A stretch of 64,000 nt of DNA from Cupriavidus pampae (GCF_914271485.1 NZ_CAJZAG010000009.1:248001-312000); one strand, 5' to 3'; positions 10,645 through 20,483 are shown, numbered from the stretch's first letter. Program-made: numbers and translations. The notes: a model not told the origin generated them from the sequence alone.

Positions 10645-11744
10645 GATGATTTCTCTTGGTCTTGTGTTGGGGCGGGATCCGGGGCCTGGCCGCGCAGACG
10701 GCGCTCCAGCTGGATCACCCTTTCGCGAAGCTTCGCGAGCCCGCGTACGATGGCGGCATTGCGTTCCCATTCGCCATGCGGCAGGAACGGGAACACGCTG
10801 GTGAAATGGCCGCCAGGCTTGCTGATCGACTTCGTGATCGAGGTACCGCCCGAAATCGTGGTCCGGTCAGCAATGGTCAGGTGACCGGCAAAATTGGCCG
10901 ATCCGCCGATCACGCAGAAGCGGCCAACCCGGGTACTGCCCGCGATCGCGGCGCAACCCGCGATCACGGTATGCGCGCCGACCCTTACGTTATGCGCAAT
11001 CTGGACCTGGTTGTCGAGCTTGCAACCTTCCTCGATCACTGTATCGGACATCGCGCCACGGTCGATGGCGGTATTGGCGCCGACTTCCACGTCGTCGCCA
11101 AGCACCGCACGGCCGGTCTGCGGAATCTTCACGTAAGCCACGCCAGCCGCGCCGATGTCCGGCGCAAAGCCGAAACCGTCCGCGCCGATCACCGCGCCGC
11201 TATGCAAAATATTGCGCTTACCTACTATGCAGCGATGATATACCGATACATTCGCGTAAATCAGCGTATCGTCGCCGATCTCCGCATTCATACCGACAAA
11301 GCTGTTGCCGACGATGCGCACGCGCTCGCCCAACCGCGCACCCGCTTCGATGACGACATTCGGGCCGATAAAGCACGATGCCGGCACGATCGCATCGGCC
11401 GCCACGCTGGCGCGGGGATCGATGCCAGTCCGGGTATCCGCGTTGGCGCGATCGAACCGCTGTGCTACGCGCGCGAAGCATACGTACGGGTTGCGCGCCA
11501 CCAGCCAGTTACGGCCGTCGGCGTGACCTTCCGCGCGAATACGCTCAAGGTCAGCGGGCGACACGATGATCGCCCCCGCACCGGACGCCACAGCCTGCGC
11601 AAGGTACAGCGGATTGGAAAGGAATGACAGGTCGCCGGGACCGGCCTGGTCGAGCGGCGCGAGGCCGGCAACGGACAGGTCGGGATCACCCACAACCTGC
11701 GCGCCGTTCTCGGTGGCGAGCTGCCCCAGTGTGGGTGTCTGCAT
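10641..11744 (-). CDS. lpxD: UDP-3-O-acylglucosamine N-acyltransferase
   Basis: A 367-residue acyltransferase adding the second 3-hydroxyacyl chain in lipid A synthesis. The N-terminal uridine-binding domain (TLGQLATENGAQVVGDPDL) is followed by a left-handed beta-helix of hexapeptides (FIGPNVVIEAGARLGERVRI) with QIAHNVRVGAHTVIAG around the catalytic histidine, and a C-terminal helix. About 25 residues longer than E. coli LpxD at the C-terminus. It lies 62 bp downstream of skp. Confidence 0.97.
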   Translation of the reverse strand: MQTPTLGQLATENGAQVVGDPDLSVAGLAPLDQAGPGDLSFLSNPLYLAQAVASGAGAIIVSPADLERIRAEGHADGRNWLVARNPYVCFARVAQRFDRANADTRTGIDPRASVAADAIVPASCFIGPNVVIEAGARLGERVRIVGNSFVGMNAEIGDDTLIYANVSVYHRCIVGKRNILHSGAVIGADGFGFAPDIGAAGVAYVKIPQTGRAVLGDDVEVGANTAIDRGAMSDTVIEEGCKLDNQVQIAHNVRVGAHTVIAGCAAIAGSTRVGRFCVIGGSANFAGHLTIADRTTISGGTSITKSISKPGGHFTSVFPFLPHGEWERNAAIVRGLAKLRERVIQLERRLRGQAPDPAPTQDQEKSS

Positions 11745-11806
11745 GGCGGTACTTCCTGAAATAAAACGTCGAATCGACAGCGTAACGAGCGGGCTGGCCG
11801 ACGGGC

Positions 11807-12343
11807 TTACTTGGCGCCCGCGGTGGCCGCGTTGAGCGCCTTCATCACGTCATCGGTGATGTCGATGCGCGGATTCACGTACACCGCTTCCTGCACGATC
11901 AGGTCGTACTTGCGCTGCTCGGCGATGCTGCGAATCACACGGTTGGCGCGCTCGAGCACCTGGGCCAGCTCCTCGTTACGGCGCTGGTTCAGGTCTTCGC
12001 GGAACTCGCGCTGCTTGCGCTGGAACTCGCGATCGAGGTCAGCCACTTCGCGCTGACGGCGCTGGCGATCCGAGTCCGCGAGCACCGCGGTGTCCTTGTC
12101 GAGCTTGTCGGCCATGCCCTTGATCTTCTGGGCCATGTCCTGCAGTTCGCGGTCACGCTTGGAGAATTCCTGCTCGAGCTTCACCTGCGCGGCCTTGGCC
12201 GGCTGCGAATCGCGCAGGATGCGCTCCGAGTTGACCGCGGCAATGCGCGCCTCCTGAGCCATCGCCGGGGCTGCCGCGCACAGGGCCGCAGCGGCCAGCG
12301 CGGCCGCGCTCAGGGATTTCATCAGTGGGGAATGGAGTTTCAT
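11807..12343 (-). CDS. skp: Periplasmic chaperone Skp/OmpH
   Basis: A 178-residue secreted chaperone for unfolded outer-membrane proteins. A signal peptide with a long alanine-rich core ends at APAMAQ. The mature protein begins EARIAAVNSERILRDSQPAK and then forms the long charged helices of the Skp tentacles (LEQEFSKRDRELQDMAQKIK). The ATG at 12343 is preceded by AAAGGA at good spacing; the frame extends to 12364 without support. It follows bamA directly, as in most Gram-negatives, so chaperone and insertase are co-made. Confidence 0.95.
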   Translation of the reverse strand: MKLHSPLMKSLSAAALAAAALCAAAPAMAQEARIAAVNSERILRDSQPAKAAQVKLEQEFSKRDRELQDMAQKIKGMADKLDKDTAVLADSDRQRRQREVADLDREFQRKQREFREDLNQRRNEELAQVLERANRVIRSIAEQRKYDLIVQEAVYVNPRIDITDDVMKALNAATAGAK

Positions 12344-12364
12344 GAAACGAATCCTTTGTCGCAA

Positions 12365-14674
12365 TCAGAACGCGGTACCAATCTGGAACTGGAAGCGCTG
12401 GACCTTGTCATTGTCGTCCTTCTTGAGCGGGAAGCCGACGCTGACCTTGAGCGGGCCGATCGGGGACAGCCACGACATACCGAGACCGGTCGAATACTTG
12501 AGGTCGCTGACCCGGATCGGAGCACCTTCCTGATACACGTTACCGAAGTCGAAGAACGTGAACAGCCGCAGCGTGCGATCCACACCCGAACCGGGCAGCG
12601 GGAACACGAACTCGACGTTACCGATAAGCTTGGACGCGCCACCCACCGGGTTGCCGTTCTGGTCCTTCGGACCCAGCGTGCTGGTCTGGTAGCCACGTAC
12701 CGAGCCGATACCACCGGCATAGAAGTACTTGAACACCGGGAACGGCGTGTCACCGTAACCGTGGCCGTAGGCAAACTCGCCGTTGAACGCCAGCGTAAAG
12801 GCCTTCGACAGCGGGTAGAAGTACTGCTGCTGGAAGCTGGCGCGATAGTACTGCGTATCGCCGCCCGGCACGCCCACTTCCAGGTTGGCCTGCGTGTACG
12901 GACCCTTGGTCGGGATCAACGCGCTGTCGCGGCGATCACGTGCCCAGCCGATCGTGAACGGGAAGTTGTTGATCGGATCGCCGCTGCTCTTGCCGACCTT
13001 GCGCAGCCATTCCTGATACTGCGTCGGCGTGTTCGTCGACGTATAAACCTGCGTGCGCTCGTAGCCGATACCGAAGAACACGGTGTCGATTTCCGAGAAC
13101 GGCACGCCGAACTTGAAGCCGCCACCCGCGGTGACGATCTTGTAGTCCTGGTCACCGGTGTAATACAGCGGACGCGCCGTACGATAGTAGATATCGGTCG
13201 AGCGGCTGATGCCGTCCACCGTGAAATACGGGTCGTACTGCGTCAGCGAGATCGTGCGGAACGACTTCGAGGTGTTCACATCGAGGCCGAGGCTGGTACC
13301 CGAGCCGAACACGTTGTCCTGCCGCAGGCCGGCCTGCAGCACGAGCTTGTCGGTCGAGGAGAAACCCAGGCCCAGGCTGATCTGGCCGGTCGGCTTCTCG
13401 GTCACGTTCACGTTGACATCGACCTGGTCGGGCGCGCCTGGCACGTCCTCGGTGGTGATGTTGGTGTCGGTGAAGTAGCCGGTCCGGTTGATACGTGCCT
13501 GCGACTGCGTGAGCTTCTCGCTGTCGAACCACGAGCTTTCCATCTGGCGCATCTCGCGACGCACCACTTCGTCACGCGTCTTGCTATTGCCGACTACGTT
13601 CACGCGGCGCACATAGACACGGCGACCCGGATCGACCATCAGCGTCAGCGCGACTTCGCGCTTGCCCTGGTCGATGTTCGGCTGCGGATTGATCGTGGTG
13701 AACGCGTAGCCGTACGTGCCCAGCAGATCGGTAATGGCCTTGGTGCTCGCGGTCAGCTTTTCGGACGAGAAGATATCGCCCTTCTTGAGCTGCAGCAGCT
13801 TTTCCATTTCCTCCTGCTTGCCGAGCAGTTCGCCGGCCAGGCGGATGTCGGACACTTTGTACTGATCGCCTTCCTTGATGTTCAGCGTCAGGTAGATGTC
13901 CTTCTTGTCCGGCGTGATCGACACCTGCGTCGATTCGATCTGGAACTCGAGGTAACCGCGGTTCAGGTAATACGAGCGCAGCGCTTCCAGGTCGGCCGTC
14001 AGCTTCTGCTTGGAATAGAGATCGTTCTTCGTGTACCAGGACAACCAGTTCGGCGTCGACAGCTGCATCTCGTCGCGCAGCGTGCTTTCCTTGAATGCCT
14101 TGTTACCGACGATATTGATCTGACGGATCTTGGCAACCGGACCTTCGTCGACATTGAACACCACCGACACGCGGTTGCGGTCCACAGGCGTCACGGTCGT
14201 CTGCACGTCGGCCGCGTAGTAACCGCGTGCGACGTACTGGCGCTTGAGCTCCTGCTCCGCCTTGTCGATCAGTGCCTTGTCGTAGTAACGCGCTTCGGCC
14301 ACGCCCACTGCGCGCAGCGAACGGCGCAGCGTGTCCTTGTCGAATTCCTTGATCCCGACGAACTCGAGCTGCGAGATGGCGGGGCGTTCCTCCACCTGCA
14401 CCACCAGCACGCCGTCCTCGGCACGGATCTGGACGTCCTTGAAGAAGCCCGTGTTGTAGAGCGCGCGAATGGCATCGGCGCCCTTGTCATCGGTGAAGGT
14501 TTCGCCGACGCGGACCGGAAGATAGCCAAAAACGGTGCCCGGCTCGACGCGCTGCAGACCCTCGACGCGAATGTCCTTGACTACGAACGGATCGGCGGCG
14601 AAGCCCAATGGGCTCCAGGCCGCGATAATCGCACTCGTCAGCATGCCCAGCGAGATGCGCTTATTTCTGATCAA
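12365..14674 (-). CDS. bamA: Outer-membrane protein assembly factor BamA
   Basis: A 769-residue Omp85 protein, the core of the BAM insertase. A signal peptide ends SPLGFAA; five POTRA domains follow (first: DIRVEGLQRVEPGTVFGYLP), then a 16-strand barrel with GGIGSVRGYQT in the region of the conserved VRGY/F loop motif, and a C-terminal phenylalanine. The start codon is TTG at 14674 with a strong GAGGGG seven bases upstream. It sits between rseP and skp, the classical envelope-biogenesis order. Confidence 0.97.
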   Translation of the reverse strand: MIRNKRISLGMLTSAIIAAWSPLGFAADPFVVKDIRVEGLQRVEPGTVFGYLPVRVGETFTDDKGADAIRALYNTGFFKDVQIRAEDGVLVVQVEERPAISQLEFVGIKEFDKDTLRRSLRAVGVAEARYYDKALIDKAEQELKRQYVARGYYAADVQTTVTPVDRNRVSVVFNVDEGPVAKIRQINIVGNKAFKESTLRDEMQLSTPNWLSWYTKNDLYSKQKLTADLEALRSYYLNRGYLEFQIESTQVSITPDKKDIYLTLNIKEGDQYKVSDIRLAGELLGKQEEMEKLLQLKKGDIFSSEKLTASTKAITDLLGTYGYAFTTINPQPNIDQGKREVALTLMVDPGRRVYVRRVNVVGNSKTRDEVVRREMRQMESSWFDSEKLTQSQARINRTGYFTDTNITTEDVPGAPDQVDVNVNVTEKPTGQISLGLGFSSTDKLVLQAGLRQDNVFGSGTSLGLDVNTSKSFRTISLTQYDPYFTVDGISRSTDIYYRTARPLYYTGDQDYKIVTAGGGFKFGVPFSEIDTVFFGIGYERTQVYTSTNTPTQYQEWLRKVGKSSGDPINNFPFTIGWARDRRDSALIPTKGPYTQANLEVGVPGGDTQYYRASFQQQYFYPLSKAFTLAFNGEFAYGHGYGDTPFPVFKYFYAGGIGSVRGYQTSTLGPKDQNGNPVGGASKLIGNVEFVFPLPGSGVDRTLRLFTFFDFGNVYQEGAPIRVSDLKYSTGLGMSWLSPIGPLKVSVGFPLKKDDNDKVQRFQFQIGTAF

Positions 14675-14800
14675 TGTCGATCCCCTCTCTCTCTCAATTC
14701 GATGCCGGAATATGTAGGCGCCCGACTAATCGTCGCTGTCGATTTTGTCGCTGTCCTGCCTATCAACGCTTTGCGTACCAACGCCCCGGCCCGTGCGCAG

Positions 14801-16195
14801 CTAGCCGCGCGCCAGGAACAGTCGGCTGACGTCATTGAACAAAGCGAGTGAGGTCAGGAGCAAGATGCAGGCGATGCCGACCTTCTGCAACGTCGCCTGC
14901 CAGTGATCTGGTACGGGCCTGCCAGTCAAAAATTCCACGCAATAATACAGCAAATGCCCCCCATCCAGAACCGGAATAGGTAACAAATTCAGTACACCGA
15001 GGCTGACACTGACGAGTGCCAGAAAGCTGATGAACGGCTGCCATCCGAGATTGGCCGCGCGTCCGGCGTAGTCGGCCACGGTCAGCGGACCGCTGAGGTT
15101 CTGCAGCGAAGCCTCGCCGATCAGCATCTTTCCAAGCAGCTTCAGCGACAGCACGCTGGTGTTCCAGACCTGCGCCGCGGCGCGGCCAGTGGCCTGCCAC
15201 AGCGGATAACGCACGATCTCGGTCTGCACGGCCTGGCTCAGCGCCGCGCCAAGCTTGCCGGCGGGAACGGCCGCCCCGCCATTTTTCGGTGTCTCGCCAG
15301 GCGCGGTGTCCAGCGTGACCGGGACCTCCAGCCGTTTGCCATCGCGCTCTACGCCGAGTACCACCGGCTGGCCCGGCTGCGCGCGCACCGCGCGAATCAG
15401 CTCGCTGGCCTGCGTCAGCGGCTTGCCCTGAAACGCCACCACCTGATCGCCCGCGCGCAGACCGCCACGTTGCGCGGCGCTGTCCGGCAGCACCTCGGCC
15501 ACCGTGACGGGCCCACCCTTGAGGTTCAGGCCCAGCGTGGCCAGCGGGTCCTGCTCCGGGTTGCCGCCGGTATTGGGCAGACGCCCGAGCCGCACGTCGC
15601 GCTCGGCACCGTCGGCGCCGCGCACGCGCAGCACCGCCTGGGCATCGTCGAATCCGTTTGAGAAAACGGCCATGCGCAGATCGTTCCACGAGCGCACCGC
15701 CTCGGTGCTGTCATGCGCGGTCAGCGACAGCACGCGATCGCCCTCGCGCACGCCGGCCTCGGCCGCCACCGTGCCGGCCGCGGGAGCCGCCACCACGGGC
15801 ACCGGCTCGCTCATGCCACCGGCGAACAGCACCATATAGAAGAAGATCGCCAGCAGGAAGTTGGCCACCGGGCCAGCGGCCACGATAATGAAACGCTTGC
15901 CAACGGGCTGGCGGTTGAACGCGCGCGGCAGCTCGGCCGCGTCGATCGGCGCATCGACCTCCGGATCGCGCTCGCGCTCGTCCAGCATCTTGACGTAGCC
16001 ACCCAGCGGAATCGCCGCCAGCGTCCACTCGGTACGATCACGCCCCTTCGAGACCCAGCGCGCAAGCGGCCGGCCAAAGCCGATCGAAAAACGCAGCACC
16101 TTGACGCCGCAGGCGCGCGCCGCCAGGTAGTGCCCCATCTCGTGCACGAAAATCAGTATGCACAGGGCAACGATGAATGCGATCACGGTTTGCAT
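14801..16195 (-). CDS. rseP: Inner-membrane site-2 metalloprotease RseP
   Basis: A 464-residue intramembrane zinc protease that cleaves anti-sigma-E factor RseA after DegS-type cutting, and clears signal-peptide remnants. HEMGH (residues 18-22) is the zinc site in the first membrane segment and NLLPIPVLDGGHLLYY (about 403-418) holds the third ligand. Two PDZ domains lie in the periplasmic middle (the second around LRAGDQVVAFQGKPL). It is 45 bp downstream of dxr and upstream of bamA. Confidence 0.96.
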   Translation of the reverse strand: MQTVIAFIVALCILIFVHEMGHYLAARACGVKVLRFSIGFGRPLARWVSKGRDRTEWTLAAIPLGGYVKMLDERERDPEVDAPIDAAELPRAFNRQPVGKRFIIVAAGPVANFLLAIFFYMVLFAGGMSEPVPVVAAPAAGTVAAEAGVREGDRVLSLTAHDSTEAVRSWNDLRMAVFSNGFDDAQAVLRVRGADGAERDVRLGRLPNTGGNPEQDPLATLGLNLKGGPVTVAEVLPDSAAQRGGLRAGDQVVAFQGKPLTQASELIRAVRAQPGQPVVLGVERDGKRLEVPVTLDTAPGETPKNGGAAVPAGKLGAALSQAVQTEIVRYPLWQATGRAAAQVWNTSVLSLKLLGKMLIGEASLQNLSGPLTVADYAGRAANLGWQPFISFLALVSVSLGVLNLLPIPVLDGGHLLYYCVEFLTGRPVPDHWQATLQKVGIACILLLTSLALFNDVSRLFLARG

Positions 16196-16240
16196 GGCAT
16201 GTCATCCGTCAAGACTGCAAGGTTTGGCGTCGCCGCCAGA

Positions 16241-17416
16241 TCAGCGGGCGAGGCTCGCCACCAGTTGTTGCGCGGCCGCGCGCGCGGCGGCATCCGCCAC
16301 GAGCACACCCTCGATCGACTCCGCCGAGCCATCATGCGGCTGCGCCAGAACGTCCTCGACCACGCGCGCGATATCGGTGAAACGCGCGCCACCGGTCAGG
16401 AACGCTTCCACCGCCACCTCGTTGGCCGCGTTCAGCACCGCCGGAGCCACGCCGCCCGCGCGCAGCGCGGCGAACGCGAGAGCCAGGCACGGGAAGCGGT
16501 TCAGATCGGGCGTCTCGAAATGCAGGCCGCCCGCAACAGTCAGGTCCAGCGGCGTCACGCCCGAGTCGATGCGCTCGGGATATGCCATGCCGTAGGCGAT
16601 GGGCGTGCGCATATCGGGATTGCCGAGCTGCGCCAGCACCGAGCCATCGGCGTAGGCGACCATCGAATGCACGATGCTCTGCGGGTGGATCAATACCTCG
16701 ATCTTGTCCGCGGGCGCACCGAACAGCCAGTGGGCCTCGATGACCTCGAGACCCTTGTTCATCATCGTCGCCGAATCTACCGAGATCTTGCGCCCCATCA
16801 CCCATTTGGGGTGGGCGCAGGCCTGGTCCGGCGTGATGTCGTGCAACGACGACGGGTCGCGCGTACGGAACGGCCCGCCCGACGCGGTCAGCAGCACCTT
16901 CGACACGCCGGCGCGATAGCGCGGATCGTCGGTCGGCAGGCACTGGAAGATCGCGTTGTGCTCGCTGTCGATCGGCAGCAGCGTGGCGCCATGCTCGCGC
17001 ACCGCGTCCATGAAGATGCCGCCCGACATCACGAGCGATTCCTTGTTGGCGAGCAATACGCGCTTGCCCGCGCGCGCCGCCGCCAGCGACGAACGCAGAC
17101 CCGCGGCGCCAACGATGGCGGCCATGACGGCGTCGGTAGCGTCGTCGGCAGCGACCGATTCGAGCGCTTCGGGGCCGTAACTGACTTCGGTGTTGACCCC
17201 GGCCTTGCGCAGCAGGCCCTCGAGTTCGCGCGCGGCTTCGGGGCTGCCCATCACGGCCCGTGCCGGACGAAATTCGACGCAGGCGGCCGCAAGCTTGTCG
17301 ACCTGACGATGCGCTGACAGCGCGTGAACCGTGTAGCGGTCCGGATGACGGCGCACGACGTCAAGCGTGCTTTCGCCAATGGATCCGGTTGCGCCGAGAA
17401 TGGTGATGCGTTGCAT
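16241..17416 (-). CDS. dxr: 1-deoxy-D-xylulose 5-phosphate reductoisomerase
   Basis: A 391-residue NADPH-dependent enzyme forming 2-C-methyl-D-erythritol 4-phosphate in the non-mevalonate isoprenoid pathway. ITILGATGSIGESTLDVV (3-20) is the nucleotide-binding site; LLANKESLVMSGG, LPIDSEHNAIFQCL and ATMMNKGLEVIEAHWLF carry the metal- and substrate-binding residues. It is 21 bp downstream of cdsA, in the uppS-cdsA-dxr order that links isoprenoid supply with undecaprenyl and phospholipid synthesis. Confidence 0.97.
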   Translation of the reverse strand: MQRITILGATGSIGESTLDVVRRHPDRYTVHALSAHRQVDKLAAACVEFRPARAVMGSPEAARELEGLLRKAGVNTEVSYGPEALESVAADDATDAVMAAIVGAAGLRSSLAAARAGKRVLLANKESLVMSGGIFMDAVREHGATLLPIDSEHNAIFQCLPTDDPRYRAGVSKVLLTASGGPFRTRDPSSLHDITPDQACAHPKWVMGRKISVDSATMMNKGLEVIEAHWLFGAPADKIEVLIHPQSIVHSMVAYADGSVLAQLGNPDMRTPIAYGMAYPERIDSGVTPLDLTVAGGLHFETPDLNRFPCLALAFAALRAGGVAPAVLNAANEVAVEAFLTGGARFTDIARVVEDVLAQPHDGSAESIEGVLVADAAARAAAQQLVASLAR

Positions 17417-17437
17417 AGAAGCCAGTTCAGATAAGGA

Positions 17438-18259
17438 TCACAGCCACGCCAGCAGCAGCGCCGCCAGCGGAAATACGGGAATCAGCGCGTCGATGCGGTC
17501 GAGCACGCCACCGTGCCCAGGCAGCAGGCCACTGCTGTCCTTCATGCCCACCTGCCGCTTGAGCAGCGATTCGAACAAATCGCCAATCACGCTCGCGGCC
17601 ACCAGCACCGTCGTCAGCACCGCCACCACGCCCAGGCCATGACGGTCGGCCAGCGCGGAGAACCACGTCGGTGCAAAGGCATGCGTGATTGCCAGGCCGA
17701 GGCCGAGCGCCATCACAAAGACCCAGCCGCCGATGGCGCCTTCCCATGACTTGCCTGGACTGATCGTCGGCGCGAGCTTGCGGCGGCCAATGGCCTTGCC
17801 CACGAAATATGCGCCGATATCGGCCACCCAGACCAGTACCGCCACCGACAGCAGCACCGCGATGCCCTGCCCGCGCAGCACCATGACCGCATGACCGAAC
17901 GCCGGCAGCATGATAATGCCGAGAATCGCACCCAGCCCGGTAAAACCCGGCGTGGCCGTGCGCACACCTCGCGCCAGCAGGATCAGCGCCACGCCCCAGG
18001 CGACTACCGCCGCCAGCAGCAGCACCTCCACGGCGCGCGGATCGGGCGCGGCGTCCCAGACCAGCAATACCAGCAGGCACACCACGGCATAGGCGTACGG
18101 CATGCCGCGACGCAGGCCGATCAGGCGGCCGAACTCCCAGCCGGCGAGCAGCACGATCAGCGCAATCAGCGCGGCCAGCGCCACCGGCGGTGCCAGAAAC
18201 AGGATCGGCAGGATCAGCAGCAGCAGGCAGACGGCGGTGATGACGCGGGTAATGAGCAT
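17438..18259 (-). CDS. cdsA: Phosphatidate cytidylyltransferase
   Basis: A 273-residue integral membrane enzyme that makes CDP-diacylglycerol from phosphatidate and CTP. The sequence is a series of about seven or eight hydrophobic segments, and the C-terminal family signature runs from VIGDLFESLLKRQVGMKD through PGHGGVLDRIDAL. The ATG at 18259 begins MLITRVITAVCLLLL; the much longer open frame to 18616 overlaps uppS and is not coding. It follows uppS by 58 bp. Confidence 0.96.
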   Translation of the reverse strand: MLITRVITAVCLLLLILPILFLAPPVALAALIALIVLLAGWEFGRLIGLRRGMPYAYAVVCLLVLLVWDAAPDPRAVEVLLLAAVVAWGVALILLARGVRTATPGFTGLGAILGIIMLPAFGHAVMVLRGQGIAVLLSVAVLVWVADIGAYFVGKAIGRRKLAPTISPGKSWEGAIGGWVFVMALGLGLAITHAFAPTWFSALADRHGLGVVAVLTTVLVAASVIGDLFESLLKRQVGMKDSSGLLPGHGGVLDRIDALIPVFPLAALLLAWL

Positions 18260-18317
18260 GCGCTGCGGTGTCCCTTGAAAGAATGGCCCGTGGGCGGCTT
18301 GAGCAGCCCGACGGCGC

Positions 18318-19106
18318 TCAGGCGGTTCCCGACAGACCCGGCGCGACCAGCTGCGCGCTGGTACGTCCGAAACGCCGCTCCCGCTGCCGGTACGAGGCAA
18401 ACGCCTTGTCGAGCTCGGCGGCGTCGAAATCGGGCCAGAAGGTGTCGGTGAAGTAAAGCTCGGAATAGGCGAGCTGCCACAGCAGGAAATTGCTGATGCG
18501 TTGTTCGCCGCCCGTGCGGATGAACAGATCCGGCTCCGGCGCGTAGGCCATCGACAGGTGCGGTGCCAGCACCGCCTCGTCGATCGACTCCGGGTCCAGC
18601 ATCGGCTGGCGCGCAAGCATCTTGCGCATGGCCTGCATCAGATCCCAGCGGCCGCCATAGTTAGCGGCGATGGTCACCGTCAGACCGGTGTTCTGCGCCG
18701 TGCGCGCCTCGGCATCGGCGATCAGCTGCTGAATGCGTGGGCTGAAGCGAGCCAGGTCGCCCACCACGCGCAGGCGGATATTGTTGGCGTGCATCTTGAC
18801 CACCTCGCGACGCAGGGCGGTCATGAACAGACGCATGAGAAACGAGACCTCGTCGGCCGGACGGCGCCAGTTCTCGGAGCTGAATGCGAACAGCGTGAGG
18901 AACTGCACGCCACGCGCGGCGCTCGCCTCCACCACCGCACGTACCGCGTCGAGGCCACGATTATGGCCGGCGATGCGGGGCAGATGGCGCTGTGTCGCCC
19001 AGCGGCCGTTGCCATCCATGATGATGGCAACGTGCCGGGGCACATAGGTGGTATCGGGGACGCCGAGCGTAGAACTGATGTGCTGCATGGTGACAGACGG
19101 CTTCAC
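18318..19106 (-). CDS. uppS: Undecaprenyl diphosphate synthase (cis-prenyltransferase)
   Basis: A 262-residue enzyme extending farnesyl diphosphate to the C55 lipid carrier used for peptidoglycan and O-antigen. HVAIIMDGNGRWA holds the catalytic aspartate (residue 31), with GHNRGLDAVR, FAFSSENWRRP and the C-terminal RTGGEQRISNFLLWQ and ELYFTDTFWPDFD motifs. The start is GTG at 19106, which overlaps the frr stop as GTGA, so the two are coupled. An ATG at 19088 is a possible alternative. Confidence 0.97.
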   Translation of the reverse strand: MKPSVTMQHISSTLGVPDTTYVPRHVAIIMDGNGRWATQRHLPRIAGHNRGLDAVRAVVEASAARGVQFLTLFAFSSENWRRPADEVSFLMRLFMTALRREVVKMHANNIRLRVVGDLARFSPRIQQLIADAEARTAQNTGLTVTIAANYGGRWDLMQAMRKMLARQPMLDPESIDEAVLAPHLSMAYAPEPDLFIRTGGEQRISNFLLWQLAYSELYFTDTFWPDFDAAELDKAFASYRQRERRFGRTSAQLVAPGLSGTA

Positions 19107-19663
19107 ACCGTCATGATCTCCTTCTCTTTTTCGGCCACGAGCTTGTCGATTTCCGCGACGAACTTGTCCGTCAGCTTCTGCACGTCGTCCTGGCCACGAC
19201 GATCGTCGTCTTCGGAGATCGTCTTGTCCTTGACCAGCTTCTTGAACTGTTCGTTGGCGTCACGGCGCAGGTTCCGCACGGCGATCTTGGCGCCCTCGGC
19301 CTCGCTCTTGACGACCTTGATCAGCTCCTTGCGGCGCTCTTCGGTCAGCGCGGGCATCGGCACGCGAATCACGTCGCCCATGGTCGACGGGTTCAGGCCG
19401 AGGTCCGCGTCGCGGATGGCCTTTTCAACCGCCTGCACCATCTTCTTTTCCCACGGCTGCACGCTGATCGTGCGCGCATCGGCCAGGCCAACGTTGGCCA
19501 CCTGGCTGATCGGCACGGGCGAGCCGTAATAATCCACCTGCACGTGATCGAGCAGACCGGCATGGGCACGGCCCGTGCGGATCTTTGCCAGATCGGCCTT
19601 GAAGGCCTCGATCGACTTCTGCATCTTCTGCTCGACGCTCTTCTTTGTGTCGGCGACGGTCAT
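19103..19663 (-). CDS. frr: Ribosome recycling factor
   Basis: A 186-residue cytoplasmic factor that, with EF-G, splits post-termination ribosomes. The full family length is present: the three-helix-bundle part begins MTVADTKKSVEQKMQKSI, KIRTGRAHAGLLDHVQVDYY is the conserved hinge region, and the C-terminus is DDVQKLTDKFVAEIDKLVAEKEKEI. An AGG-type ribosome site precedes the ATG. It lies 109 bp after pyrH. Confidence 0.98.
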   Translation of the reverse strand: MTVADTKKSVEQKMQKSIEAFKADLAKIRTGRAHAGLLDHVQVDYYGSPVPISQVANVGLADARTISVQPWEKKMVQAVEKAIRDADLGLNPSTMGDVIRVPMPALTEERRKELIKVVKSEAEGAKIAVRNLRRDANEQFKKLVKDKTISEDDDRRGQDDVQKLTDKFVAEIDKLVAEKEKEIMTV

Positions 19664-19733
19664 GTTTACCTCCGGAAATGCCAGACAGGATCCCGCTCAG
19701 GGCAGGATCGAAAATGAACCATTCTACTCTCAA

Positions 19734-19765
19734 GGACCGCGCGAATTCGCATTGTGGCGCGGTCC
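19734..19765 (-). other. Inverted repeat downstream of pyrH
   Basis: GGACCGCGC (19734-19742) and GCGCGGTCC (19757-19765) form a perfect 9-bp stem with a 14-base loop between pyrH and frr. On the minus transcript no clear U-tract follows, so it may be a processing or stability structure, or a weak terminator, rather than a strong one. Confidence 0.5.
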
Positions 19766-19772
19766 GCTTACG

Positions 19773-20483
19773 TCAAACGTGCACCAGCGTACCTTCGTCC
19801 TCGCCCTGGATCACGCGCAGCAGCGCACTCGGCTTGACGATCGAGAACACCTTGATCGGCAGCTTCTGGTCACGGCACAGCGCGAACGCCGTGGCGTCCA
19901 TGACCTGGAGGTTGCGGGAAATGGCCTCGTCGAACGAGATCGTGGTGTAGCGCGTGGCGCTCGGATCCTTTTTCGGATCGGCGGTGTACACGCCATCCAC
20001 CTTGGTGGCCTTGAGCACGATCTCGGCACCGATTTCCGCGCCACGCAGTGCGGCGGCGGTGTCGGTCGTGAAGAACGGATTACCGGTACCGGCCGCGAAA
20101 ATCACGACCTTGCCTTCCTCGAGCTGGCGAATCGCGCGCGGGCGGATATACGGTTCGACCACCTGGTCCATGCGCAGCGCGGACTGGACGCGGCCTTCGA
20201 TATTGGCGTGGCGCATGGCATCCTGCAATGCCAGCGCGTTCATCATCGTGGCCAGCATGCCCATGTAGTCGGCCGTCGCGCGGTCCATGCCGGCGGCGCC
20301 GCCGGCCACGCCGCGGAAAATGTTGCCGCCGCCGATAACCACGGCAACCTGGACGCCCAGCTTCACGATCTCGGCAATGTCGTTGACCATGCTTTCGATG
20401 GTGGCGCGATTGATGCCGAAGGCATCGTCGCCCATCAGGGCCTCACCGGACAATTTCAGAAGGACGCGCTTGTAGGCTGGCAT
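19773..20483 (-). CDS. pyrH: UMP kinase
   Basis: A 236-residue amino-acid-kinase-fold enzyme converting UMP to UDP, a hexameric regulator of pyrimidine supply. YKRVLLKLSGEAL, VAVVIGGGNIFRG, GTGNPFFTTDTAAALRG and KATKVDGVYTADPKKDP are family signatures. I use the ATG at 20483, which has GAGGG just upstream; an in-frame GTG two codons earlier (20489) is possible. It lies between tsf and frr as in most bacteria. Confidence 0.97.
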   Translation of the reverse strand: MPAYKRVLLKLSGEALMGDDAFGINRATIESMVNDIAEIVKLGVQVAVVIGGGNIFRGVAGGAAGMDRATADYMGMLATMMNALALQDAMRHANIEGRVQSALRMDQVVEPYIRPRAIRQLEEGKVVIFAAGTGNPFFTTDTAAALRGAEIGAEIVLKATKVDGVYTADPKKDPSATRYTTISFDEAISRNLQVMDATAFALCRDQKLPIKVFSIVKPSALLRVIQGEDEGTLVHV

